A DNA stretch of 8,081 nt from Melioribacteraceae bacterium (GTDB lineage: Bacteria; Bacteroidota; Ignavibacteria; Ignavibacteriales; Melioribacteraceae): positions 1 through 8,081 of the forward strand of contig JALSNL010000400.1 of NCBI GenBank assembly GCA_026987055.1, in the 5' to 3' direction. A program made the position numbers and the translations under genes. The stretch's first letter is position 1. The number at the start of each line of letters is the position of its first letter. The notes beneath the pieces are model-generated. The model searched no databases, had not been told where the DNA came from, and saw nothing but the letters and a program-made list of their open reading frames with translations. Positions 1-6,542 of this stretch are shown one piece after another.

Positions 1-504
1 TTTATATTCATTATTAAAAATTTTATATAGCACAAGAATTCCCAAATCATGCAATAATCCGGCTGTAAACGCTTCGCCACTGGTTTGGTATCCTAAATCA
101 TCGGCTATTCTTTGAGCAGCAGCAGCTGTAATAATAGAATGTAACCAATAACTTTTTTGAGGAAATTTTCTATCACCCATTACTTTTAAAGTTTCCATCA
201 TAGAAAGAGCTATTACAATATTTTTTATTTGTTCAAACCCTAAAACAACTATAGCAAAATCAATTGTGGAAACTCTACGTGGAATACCATAAAGCGGTGA
301 GTTTGCAACCGTTAAAATTTTAGTAACCAAACCTTGGTCTTTACTAATAATATTGCCTAAAATGGAAGCACTGGTTTTAGGATCTCCTATAAGATTTGAA
401 ACTTCATGAATGATATATGGAACAGACGGAATATTATTCACTGTTGAGAGAATATTATATACTCTTTCGTTTCCTTCAATTGTATTTTCAATTTTGTTAT
501 TCAT
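1..504 (-). CDS. HDOD-domain protein, N-terminal 168 residues (3' end beyond window)
   Basis: I translated this frame from ATG at 504-502; it stays open to position 1, so the C-terminus is outside the window. The visible part reads as an HDOD domain, the non-catalytic relative of HD phosphohydrolases found in bacterial signalling and regulatory proteins. Seen are an early I-P-S-V-P segment (25-29), GDPKTSASILGNIISKDQ (40-57), a KILTVANSPLYG block (62-73), then W119-LHS with an alanine-rich helix, and AFTAGLLHDLG (145-155) holding the residual H152-D153 pair. Each of these has its usual place in the family. The start overlaps the last 8 bases of the sigma-factor gene in another frame, and no strong Shine-Dalgarno is visible, so translation is probably coupled to fliA. 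That context suggests a role in flagellar regulation or cell signalling, but the target is unknown. An additional C-terminal output domain cannot be excluded because the end is missing. Confidence 0.88.
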   Translation of the reverse strand, partial: MNNKIENTIEGNERVYNILSTVNNIPSVPYIIHEVSNLIGDPKTSASILGNIISKDQGLVTKILTVANSPLYGIPRRVSTIDFAIVVLGFEQIKNIVIALSMMETLKVMGDRKFPQKSYWLHSIITAAAAQRIADDLGYQTSGEAFTAGLLHDLGILVLYKIFNNEYK

Positions 505-1132
505 CGTATTGCTTTTCTATTTTCTTTCTTAACTCTTTCATAATTTTTGAATGAAGCTGTGATACTCTCGAAACAGTAATATCCAATACTTTTGCAATTT
601 CTTTATAGTTCATATGCTCGTAATAATAAAGTGATATAATTATTCTGTCTCTATCATTTAATTCTTTTATTGAATTAACCAATAAGTCTTTTTTCTCGTT
701 TTGATTATATTCATCATCAGGCAATTCATATTCCGATGGGATTACATCTGCCAGAGTAAAACTTTCATCTGCATCATAAGACTGATCTATTGAAACATTT
801 CTGTAAGTAACCTTGGTTGGGTCTTGATTTAAATAATTTGTACGCGGTTTAATTTGCAGTTTGCGTAGTTCGTCAATTATTTTTCCTCTTATTCTCTGAA
901 TAGCATAAGTTTCAAACTTAGTTCCAAAATTCGGGTCAAATCTTTCAATTGCTTCACTAAGCCCTTCCACGCCAAATTGGAAGTAGTCTTTTTCTTCGAC
1001 CACATTTAAATTCATAAATTTTGAATTATGGATTACATAGTGAACCAAATTTGTGTAATTTATCATTATTTGTTTTTTGAGTCCTACAGTAGGTACACTT
1101 TTGTATTCTGCCCATAGAGTAGCATTATCCAT
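497..1132 (-). CDS. fliA: Flagellar RNA polymerase sigma factor (FliA/sigma-28/WhiG type) with reduced sigma-3
   Basis: Sigma factor that directs RNA polymerase to late flagellar promoters. Region 2 spans about residues 24-91, with core-binding and -10 recognition helices including GLSEAIERFDPNFGTKFETYA and the RIRGKIIDELR segment (80-90) typical of FliA. Region 4 spans about 150-205, with the helix-turn-helix YKEIAKVLDITVSRVSQLHSK (176-196); the VSQLHSK ending is characteristic of the FliA/WhiG group. The protein is 211 residues, against 239 for E. coli FliA. The shortage falls between regions 2 and 4: after DELRK only some 27 residues (KLQIKPR through NVSIDQ) stand where about 60 normally carry sigma-3. 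The start has a weak AGGA 10 bases upstream and lies 19 bases after the small membrane protein gene. The stop region overlaps the HDOD gene. FlgM would be the expected anti-sigma partner but is not in the window. Identity as a flagellar sigma is firm from sequence and context; the exact promoter specificity is inferred. Confidence 0.95.
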   Translation of the reverse strand: MDNATLWAEYKSVPTVGLKKQIMINYTNLVHYVIHNSKFMNLNVVEEKDYFQFGVEGLSEAIERFDPNFGTKFETYAIQRIRGKIIDELRKLQIKPRTNYLNQDPTKVTYRNVSIDQSYDADESFTLADVIPSEYELPDDEYNQNEKKDLLVNSIKELNDRDRIIISLYYYEHMNYKEIAKVLDITVSRVSQLHSKIMKELRKKIEKQYDE

Positions 1133-1151
1133 ATTAAATTGTTCCTATAGA

Positions 1152-1361
1152 TTAACGATAATAATTTTTTTGTTTTTCAATTGATATTTTATTCACTGCT
1201 TTAATAAATGTTAGCGCAAGTATGGTTAGCATAAAGGTAACAACAAAAAAAATCACAAAAGATTTTATTAGTACATCTTGTACCAACATACCTTGCTGAC
1301 TAAAAAAAATAACCGACACAAAAAAGATTAATAAGCCTACATTAAAAATTATTTTTTTCAT
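1152..1361 (-). CDS. Small two-helix membrane protein between flhG and fliA (function unknown)
   Basis: This 69-residue protein has two hydrophobic segments, about residues 5-21 and 33-55, separated by a short loop containing QQG, followed by a basic tail (KAVNKISIEKQKNYYR). It is probably an inner-membrane hairpin with a cytoplasmic charged C-terminus. No catalytic motif is visible and I do not recognise a family. The gene is well supported despite its size: an AAGGAG Shine-Dalgarno sits 5 bases before the ATG, a sigma-54-like promoter lies just upstream, and the sigma-factor gene follows after 19 bases. From memory, Campylobacter jejuni and Helicobacter pylori also carry a small predicted membrane protein (Cj0062c, HP1033) between flhG and fliA. 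The position is therefore similar, but homology is not shown here. It might act in flagellar assembly control or as a membrane partner of FlhG or the sigma factor; this is inference only. Confidence 0.8.
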   Translation of the reverse strand: MKKIIFNVGLLIFFVSVIFFSQQGMLVQDVLIKSFVIFFVVTFMLTILALTFIKAVNKISIEKQKNYYR

Positions 1362-1365
1362 TTAT

Positions 1366-1372
1366 TCTCCTT
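1366..1372 (-). promoter_or_regulatory. Ribosome binding site of the small membrane protein gene
   Basis: The minus strand reads AAGGAGA here, a near-perfect Shine-Dalgarno sequence, ending 4 bases before the ATG at 1361-1359. It fixes the start of the 69-residue protein and supports it as a translated gene. If the sigma-54 promoter just upstream is real, the leader would be only about 13 bases and would consist almost entirely of this site. Confidence 0.85.
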
Positions 1373-1384
1373 GCATAAGTATAA

Positions 1385-1400
1385 GGCAAAGAATGTACCA
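1385..1400 (-). promoter_or_regulatory. Candidate sigma-54 (RpoN) -24/-12 promoter for the small ORF-fliA-HDOD unit
   Basis: Read on the minus strand from 1400 to 1385 the sequence is TGGTACATTCTTTGCC. Compared with the known sigma-54 consensus TGGCACG-N4-TTGCW it keeps the invariant GG (1399-1398) and GC (1387-1386) exactly 10 bases apart, and keeps TGG, AC and TTGC. The differences are C to T at the fourth base, G to A at the seventh, and C at the last base. The predicted start is near 1374, immediately before the Shine-Dalgarno of the downstream gene. RpoN control of fliA or class II/III flagellar genes is established in several polar flagellates. A weak TATACT hexamer at 1383-1378 could be a sigma-70 -10 element, but it has no convincing -35 partner. 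The site was found by eye and no scoring was run. Confidence 0.55.
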
Positions 1401-1467
1401 ATTATTATTAGGAATTTTCTTTTGTTTTAGCTTGTTTTTAAGACTTTTTAATATAAAGCAATAACGG

Positions 1468-1489
1468 AATTGGTTATTATTAACCAATT
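1468..1489. promoter_or_regulatory. Perfect 9-bp dyad spanning the flhG stop, candidate activator (UAS) site
   Basis: The half-sites AATTGGTTA (1468-1476) and TAACCAATT (1481-1489) are exact reverse complements around a 4-base spacer. The right arm begins in the flhG stop codon and extends into its last codons. The dyad centre lies about 105 bases upstream of the start predicted for the sigma-54 promoter, the usual distance for an NtrC-family enhancer-binding protein. A partial half-site (AATTGGTA on the minus strand) recurs at the -24 element. As RNA it could fold into a weak AU-rich hairpin, but no U-tract follows on the transcribed strand, so it is a poor intrinsic terminator. The repeat is certain; the binding-site role is inferred from placement. 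Confidence 0.5.
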
Positions 1490-2295
1490 GTTTGTTTTTG
1501 AAGTGACAAGGAAATTTTACGAACTTGTTTTGATATTTTACTAGAATCTTTATGCAAATTTACTATAGTTTGGTTTTGAATAGCTTTAACAATTTTCTCT
1601 GAAAAGTCTATTTCACCTAAATAATTAACATTTATTTTTAAGAAATGTTTTACTGCTTTTTCCAGATTATTAAATGTTACGCTCCCTTCTTCTTTAGTAA
1701 AACATTTATTAACTATAGTTTTTAAAGAATTTTTTGCTCCGTTTAATTTTAGTAGTTTCAGGATAACGTAAGAATCCATTATAGATGTTGGTTCCGGTGT
1801 AACTACAAGTATAACTTCATGCGAATTAACTAAAAAATTTAATATCCCATTTTCAATGCCGGATGGTGTATCTACAAGGATATAATCATATTCCGATGAT
1901 AAATTTTTTAATTCACTCAATAATAATTCCGATTTTTCAGCAGTAAGAACCGGATGGTCTATTTTGCCGGATTCACCTAAAATCAAATGTAAATTGTTAC
2001 TATGTTTTTCAATAATATCCGATAAAGACTTATTGTATGTAAGATAATGATAGATACTTTTTTTTGTATTAAGGTTAAAAAATGTATGGAGATTAGAAAA
2101 GTTCAAATCCAAATCAATTAGTAAAACTTTTTTGCCTTGTTCTGTAAGAGTAAGTGCAATACTGCTGGAAACAAAACTTTTTCCGGTGCCTCCTTTCCCG
2201 GAAGAAAAAGAAATTATTCTAGCTCCTTTACTATCGCTTTCATTTTGTGAAAACAAACTGTTTAATTCAAATAACCGTTTGGCTTGACCCAACAT
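1480..2295 (-). CDS. flhG: FlhG (YlxH/FleN), MinD-like ATPase controlling flagellar number
   Basis: A 271-residue ParA/MinD-type ATPase. It carries the deviant Walker A SGKGGTGKS (32-40), with signature lysine K34 and P-loop K39. Switch I region is IDLDLNFSN (60-68), where many relatives have DADLGLAN, and Walker B/switch II is ILVDTPSGIENG (139-150). The VVTPEPTSIMDSYVILKLL segment (164-182) is typical of the FlhG branch. The N-terminus MLGQAKRLFEL resembles the DQAxxLR motif with which FlhG stimulates the FlhF GTPase, with G-Q replacing D-Q. A basic, amphipathic C-terminal stretch (about 252-268) could help membrane association, as in MinD relatives. The start ATG overlaps the flhF stop by one base (TAATG), which suggests translational coupling and matches the functional FlhF-FlhG pair. 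The stop lies in the dyad of the following gap. Family assignment is firm; the count-limiting role comes from characterised relatives. Confidence 0.95.
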   Translation of the reverse strand: MLGQAKRLFELNSLFSQNESDSKGARIISFSSGKGGTGKSFVSSSIALTLTEQGKKVLLIDLDLNFSNLHTFFNLNTKKSIYHYLTYNKSLSDIIEKHSNNLHLILGESGKIDHPVLTAEKSELLLSELKNLSSEYDYILVDTPSGIENGILNFLVNSHEVILVVTPEPTSIMDSYVILKLLKLNGAKNSLKTIVNKCFTKEEGSVTFNNLEKAVKHFLKINVNYLGEIDFSEKIVKAIQNQTIVNLHKDSSKISKQVRKISLSLQKQTIG

Positions 2296-3410
2296 TAATT
2301 TATTTTTCCCGTATAAATCATTTTTGCAATAAACTCACTATCGGCGGCAATTATGTCGTCCGGTATTACTTGTCCGTTTGTAAGATATTTTATAGGAGTT
2401 CTTATTTCCGAGACCAAGTTTACAATATTTCCATAAGAAATTGCTTCGTCAAGTTTTGAGAAGATAAGTCCGTCATAATCAAGTATCTTAAATTTTTTCG
2501 CAACATCTAACATTATTTTATAATCACTTGTGCTGTTTAATACCAGATAAGTTTCATCAACCTTTACTTGTGTTAAAAAATCATTTATTGATTTAAGCAG
2601 TTTTGTGTTGTTTTGACTTCTTCCAACCGTATCAATAAATACAATATCTTTGTTTTTAAATTTCTTCATAAACTTAGGAATGTCCGAAGGTTGATAAGCA
2701 ACAAGGAAATCTATATTACTAATTTCAGAAAATATTTTTAGCTGGTCTAAAGCACCAAGTCTATAAGTATCAATTGATATTAAACCTATATTTAGATTGT
2801 GTAAAATTTTTGAAATAACCGCTAATTTAGCAATACAAGTTGTTTTACCAACTCCGGTAGGTCCTACCAAGGAAATGACTTTTGGTTTACTTCCGGTATT
2901 CAACTTAAAATCACTTGTAGGAATCATAGAAGCTAGTGTTGAAACTATATAATCTTCTTTGTTTGATTTATCTATTAAAGGTGAATATTGCGATAGTTTA
3001 TTAGCAACCGCATTAGCAATTTTTTCATTTACATCTTTATCAATTAGATATTGTTTAATTTTTTTTACTTCCGGATTTTCTTTAGTTGCAGTTTGAACAT
3101 TTTTATTTGCGTTAAAATCTACTTTTGTTTTTTTTGTATCTGAAGCTACACCATAGATTTTTTCTGTCATTCTTTTAATTTCGGTTTGAAAATCTTTTGC
3201 TTTGGTTTCCGGTTTTTTAATTTGCTCAACAGTTTCAAAAGAATCTTCGGAATCCATACTTGCTGTAATTTCAAACATTTTTTGTTCTATTCCATCCGAA
3301 AAATCATCTAGTACTTTTGTACTTAGCACAATTGCTTCATCGCCAAATTCTTTTTTCATTTCGGCAATTGCTTCTCTTAATGTTTTAGCTTTGAATTTTT
3401 TTATCTGCAT
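2295..3410 (-). CDS. flhF: FlhF, SRP-type GTPase for flagellar placement
   Basis: A 371-residue FlhF of normal length. The N-terminal B domain opens with MQIKKFKAKTLREAIAEM and continues to the conserved DEAIVLSTK (24-32). A charged, low-complexity linker (about 50-115) leads into the N domain (about 116-165) and the SRP/FtsY-like G domain. Visible GTPase motifs are the P-loop GPTGVGKTT (183-191), IDTYRLGALDQL (213-224), IDTVGRS (259-265; most relatives have DTAGRS), and the guanine-specificity segment FSKLDEAISYG (317-327; usually TKLDE). The C-terminal GQVIPDDI (346-353) is typical of FlhF. The protein works at the membrane, recruiting early basal-body components to the assembly site, and is regulated by FlhG encoded next. 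The start lies 1 base after the flhA stop and has an AGAGG Shine-Dalgarno 6 bases upstream (3421-3417). The V and S substitutions are conservative and do not suggest loss of activity. Confidence 0.96.
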   Translation of the reverse strand: MQIKKFKAKTLREAIAEMKKEFGDEAIVLSTKVLDDFSDGIEQKMFEITASMDSEDSFETVEQIKKPETKAKDFQTEIKRMTEKIYGVASDTKKTKVDFNANKNVQTATKENPEVKKIKQYLIDKDVNEKIANAVANKLSQYSPLIDKSNKEDYIVSTLASMIPTSDFKLNTGSKPKVISLVGPTGVGKTTCIAKLAVISKILHNLNIGLISIDTYRLGALDQLKIFSEISNIDFLVAYQPSDIPKFMKKFKNKDIVFIDTVGRSQNNTKLLKSINDFLTQVKVDETYLVLNSTSDYKIMLDVAKKFKILDYDGLIFSKLDEAISYGNIVNLVSEIRTPIKYLTNGQVIPDDIIAADSEFIAKMIYTGKIN

Positions 3411-3411
3411 G

Positions 3412-5451
3412 CTAAACCTCTAATTTCCCAATAAATTCTATTTCTATATTTGCCGGTAATTCAGTATAAGAAAGCAACACTGCATCCGGGAATGTTGAGT
3501 TAATTAATCTGAATAAATAAGGTCTTATTGTAGCCGAAGTAATAAATATCGGGACATAACCTAATTGTCTTAACATTTCCAATTGTTTACTTATTGAATT
3601 GTTCAAGTTAGAAAGCATTTCCGGTGTTAGCCCTAAGGTTTGTGTTGCATCACCATGTTGTGCAAGCGAATTGGTAATAAATTCTTCTAACTTTTCTCCT
3701 ACTGCAATTGCATGAATAACATTATTTGAATCTTTATAAAGAGCCGCAATAGTATCTCCCAAGGAATGTCTTACATACTCGGTTAAAACTTCTACATTTT
3801 TTGTTACTTTAGAATAATCAATTAAGGATTCAAGAATTTGTACTAAATCTTTAATTGGGATTAATTCCTTTAATAAACTTTGCAATACTTTTTGTATTGT
3901 TCCTAACGGCAACGTATCGGGACTAATGTCTTCTATAACAGCAGGATAATCTTCTTTCAAGTTTTCTAACAATTGTTTCACCGCTTGACGAGTAAGAATT
4001 TTATCAAAATTCTTTTTAATTGTTTCTTGTAAATGTGTTGAAAGTACAGAAACCGCATCAACAACTGTATAGCCTATTAATTCCGCTTTATCTTTTTCAT
4101 CTTCCGTTACCCAAAATCCTTCCAGTCCAAAAGCAGGATCTTTGGTTGGAATACCACTTAATTTTTCCGTAATATTTCCGGAATTCATTGCTAAATATCT
4201 ATCTGTATATATTTCATATTGTGCAACAATATTGCCTTTTACTTTTATTATATATTCATTAGGATTTAATTGGAGATTATCTCTAACTCTAACCGGTGGA
4301 ACTAACACTCCATATTCCAAAGCAACAAATTTCCGAGTAGAAGATATTTTTTGAAATAAATTTCCACCTTGACTTTCATCAACTAATGAAATTAATCCGT
4401 ATCCAATTTCTACTTCTACAGGATCAACTTGTAAATATCCTTCAACTTTCTCTTCTTGTTCTTCTTGCTCTTCTTGTTCAATAGTTTCTTCTTCTTGAAA
4501 CACCTCTTTATTTTTTTTCACCAAAACAGTTGCTGTTACAAGTCCACCACCTAAAAGCAAAAACGGTATAGTTGGCATTCCGGGAATAATTGAAAATAAT
4601 AAAACAGTTCCGGCAACCGTACCTAAAACTCTTGGGTTTCCGAAAAGTTGCAGTTTCATTTGACTATCTAAAGATTTTCCTCCGGCATTTTTTGTAACCA
4701 CCATACCTGCTGCAGTTGCAATTAACAATGCCGGAACTTGAGATACAAGACCATCACCAATAGTTAAAATTGTATAGTTTTGTAATGCATCACTAAAGCT
4801 CATTCCATTTTGCACTACACCAATAATAATTCCACCAACAATATTGATTGCATTTATTATAAGTCCGGCAATAGCATCACCTTTTACAAATTTTGAAGCA
4901 CCATCCATCGAACCAAAAAATTCAGCTTCTCTGGAAATATCTTCTCTTCTTCTTCGGGCTTCCGCTTCGGTTATTAGTCCGCTATTCAAATCGGCATCAA
5001 TAGCCATTTGTTTACCGGGCATAGCATCTAAAGTAAATCTTGCGGATACTTCGGAAATTCTACCGGAACCTTTTACAATAACCATGAATTGTATAATTAC
5101 TAAAATCAAGAATATTATAAATCCAACAACATAACTTCCGCCAACAACAAAAGCGCCAAAGGTTTCAATTACCTTTCCGGCATAACCGTTTAATAAGATT
5201 AATCTTGTTGAACTTATGTTAAGGGAAAGTCTAAAAATTGTTAAAACTAATAATAGTCCGGGGAAAACGGAAATATCTAAAGGAGAACTTATATATAATG
5301 AAACAATTAGAATTAATATTGCCATTGTAATATTAATTGCCAAGAAAAAATCCAATAGCTCTGCCGGCAGCGGAATAACCATTAGCCCCAGAATAAATAT
5401 AACTCCAAAAGCAAAAAGGATATCGGTATTTTTTAATATATTTTTCATCAT
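3412..5451 (-). CDS. flhA: FlhA, flagellar type III export gate protein
   Basis: A 679-residue FlhA. The N-terminal half holds about eight membrane helices (roughly 11-28, 34-55, 60-75, 98-127, 193-215, 235-254, 274-290 and 293-312). The FHIPEP family signature is present as RISEVSARF, then DAMPGKQMAIDADL (131-155), followed by the charged cytoplasmic loop EAEARRRREDISREAEFFGSMDGASKFVKGDAIAG that is strongly conserved in the family. The C-terminal cytoplasmic domain (about 340-679) forms the nonameric ring that docks export chaperones and substrates. The linker between the two halves (318-337) is strikingly rich in Glu and Gln, with a short tandem repeat in the DNA. The start ATG overlaps the flhB stop by one base (TAATG) and is followed at once by a second ATG, so initiation could be at either of the two methionines. 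There is no strong Shine-Dalgarno. Nothing suggests loss of function. Confidence 0.97.
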   Translation of the reverse strand: MMKNILKNTDILFAFGVIFILGLMVIPLPAELLDFFLAINITMAILILIVSLYISSPLDISVFPGLLLVLTIFRLSLNISSTRLILLNGYAGKVIETFGAFVVGGSYVVGFIIFLILVIIQFMVIVKGSGRISEVSARFTLDAMPGKQMAIDADLNSGLITEAEARRRREDISREAEFFGSMDGASKFVKGDAIAGLIINAINIVGGIIIGVVQNGMSFSDALQNYTILTIGDGLVSQVPALLIATAAGMVVTKNAGGKSLDSQMKLQLFGNPRVLGTVAGTVLLFSIIPGMPTIPFLLLGGGLVTATVLVKKNKEVFQEEETIEQEEQEEQEEKVEGYLQVDPVEVEIGYGLISLVDESQGGNLFQKISSTRKFVALEYGVLVPPVRVRDNLQLNPNEYIIKVKGNIVAQYEIYTDRYLAMNSGNITEKLSGIPTKDPAFGLEGFWVTEDEKDKAELIGYTVVDAVSVLSTHLQETIKKNFDKILTRQAVKQLLENLKEDYPAVIEDISPDTLPLGTIQKVLQSLLKELIPIKDLVQILESLIDYSKVTKNVEVLTEYVRHSLGDTIAALYKDSNNVIHAIAVGEKLEEFITNSLAQHGDATQTLGLTPEMLSNLNNSISKQLEMLRQLGYVPIFITSATIRPYLFRLINSTFPDAVLLSYTELPANIEIEFIGKLEV
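4451..4477 (-). repeat. Three 9-bp tandem repeats encoding the acidic FlhA linker
   Basis: On the plus strand TCTTCTTGT, TCTTCTTGC and TCTTCTTGT follow one another without a gap. On the coding strand they give a repeating Gln-Glu-Glu unit inside the linker between the FlhA membrane and cytoplasmic domains. The 9-base unit keeps the reading frame, so gain or loss of copies would change linker length without disrupting the gene. Confidence 0.9.
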
Positions 5452-6539
5452 TAGATTATATTATTCTTCTTTTTTTCTTGTTTTAGCTTATAAATATAAG
5501 CCAGTATTTGTGCAACAGCATTAAACATATCTTCCGGTATCTCTTGACCAACTTCACAGTTTTTATATAATGCTCTTGCCAATGGAACGTCTTCGTGTAA
5601 CGGCACATCATTTTCCACAGCAATTTTCTTAATTTTTTGTGCAACCAAATCCATACCTTTAGCAAGAACTATAGGGGCTCTACTCTTACCAATTTCATAC
5701 TTAAGAGCTACTGCAAAGTGAGTTGGGTTAGTTATAACAACATCTGCATTAGGAACTTCTTGCATCATCCTTTTTTGTGCCATCTCAAATTGCTTAGATT
5801 TAATTTTAGATTTTATATGAGGATCACCTTCTGTTTGTTTATATTCTTCTTTCACTTCTTGCTTTGTCATCATTAATTCTTTTTTATGTTTTTTCTTTTG
5901 ATAGACAAAATCCACAGCCGCTATTACTACATATACTAATGAAACTTTCCAAAGAAATTCTATTGAATTATCTAACATATATTGTACTATTTCGGTAATT
6001 GTAAAATTTACAAGACCTACTGTATTTAGTACCATTGATTTTAATACTACATAAGAAACAATTCCAACCAGCCCTAATTTTACAATGGATTTTAATAATT
6101 CCACTAAAGGACGACTGGAGAAAAAGGATTCTTTAATTCCTTTAATAGGATTCAGTTTACTTCCTTTAGGCATCAATGCTTCCATAGTAACTTGGAAACC
6201 AACTTGTCCGTAACCGACAACTAAGGCAACAATAAGGATTGCAAGTATTACGGGAAAAGCAACAGACAAAAAGAACATGACACCTTTAAGTGCATAAGTT
6301 CCTAAAATATTCACACTAACTTCAAAAGTATCAAGCGAGGAAAGGATGTACGTAGTCATATCATAAAATTTTCCGCCGATATAGTCTTTTGAAAAATATA
6401 ATACTAAAAGACCTGTAGAAAAAACCGCAAGAGAATTAATCTCTTGACTTCTGGCAACTTGCCCTTTCTCTCTAGCATCTAAAAGCTTCTTCGCAGAGGG
6501 CTGCTCACTTTTCTCTTGTCCGTCTTCGTTCTCAGCCAT
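5451..6539 (-). CDS. flhB: FlhB, export-gate protein and substrate-specificity switch
   Basis: A 362-residue FlhB of normal length. The N-terminus has the family hallmark EKSEQPSAKKLLDAREKGQVARSQEIN (9-35). Four membrane segments follow at about 36-50, 86-111, 150-172 and 196-214. A basic cytoplasmic linker (KKKHKKELMMTKQEVKEEYK) leads to the autocleavage site ITNPTH (269-274), where the N-P bond is cut to switch export from rod/hook to filament substrates. The segments after it, APIVLAKGMDLVAQKI and DVPLHEDVPLARALYK, are highly conserved. All residues needed for cleavage that can be judged by eye are present, so the switch is probably functional. The AGGAG Shine-Dalgarno (6552-6548) lies inside the end of fliR, 8 bases before the ATG. 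The fliR stop TAG is followed in frame by TAA directly before this start. The stop overlaps the flhA start. Confidence 0.97.
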   Translation of the reverse strand: MAENEDGQEKSEQPSAKKLLDAREKGQVARSQEINSLAVFSTGLLVLYFSKDYIGGKFYDMTTYILSSLDTFEVSVNILGTYALKGVMFFLSVAFPVILAILIVALVVGYGQVGFQVTMEALMPKGSKLNPIKGIKESFFSSRPLVELLKSIVKLGLVGIVSYVVLKSMVLNTVGLVNFTITEIVQYMLDNSIEFLWKVSLVYVVIAAVDFVYQKKKHKKELMMTKQEVKEEYKQTEGDPHIKSKIKSKQFEMAQKRMMQEVPNADVVITNPTHFAVALKYEIGKSRAPIVLAKGMDLVAQKIKKIAVENDVPLHEDVPLARALYKNCEVGQEIPEDMFNAVAQILAYIYKLKQEKKKNNII

Positions 6540-6542
6540 TTA

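Noticed and set aside
1378..1383. Sigma-70 -10 element (TATACT) for the small ORF
   Set aside because: At 15-18 bp upstream there is only TAATTG, ATAATT, AATAAT or TAATAA, none like TTGACA, and the start would fall inside the Shine-Dalgarno. The sigma-54 match is better.
1468..1489. Dyad after flhG as an intrinsic terminator
   Set aside because: The stem is AT-rich (9 bp with few G-C pairs), and on the transcribed minus strand it is followed by CCGTTATTGC rather than a U-tract. A regulatory site fits the position better, although weak attenuation cannot be excluded.
2247..2459. Plus-strand open frame opposite flhF/flhG
   Set aside because: It overlaps two confidently identified genes, resembles no known protein and has no convincing ribosome site. 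The other plus-strand frames at 3202-3423, 4142-4354, 4844-5134, 5216-5524, 5637-5876 and 6946-7179 were rejected for the same reason.
3412..5451. Virulence type III secretion gate (SctV/SctU/SctR) instead of flagellar
   Set aside because: The presence of flhF, flhG and a FliA-type sigma factor in the same locus, and the flagellar-like signatures of FlhA, FlhB and FliP, make a flagellar system far more likely.
5483..5665. Second minus-strand frame of 60 codons inside flhB
   Set aside because: It lies wholly within the conserved C-terminal coding region of flhB in another frame, and its composition (Lys, Trp and His rich) looks like an out-of-frame translation.
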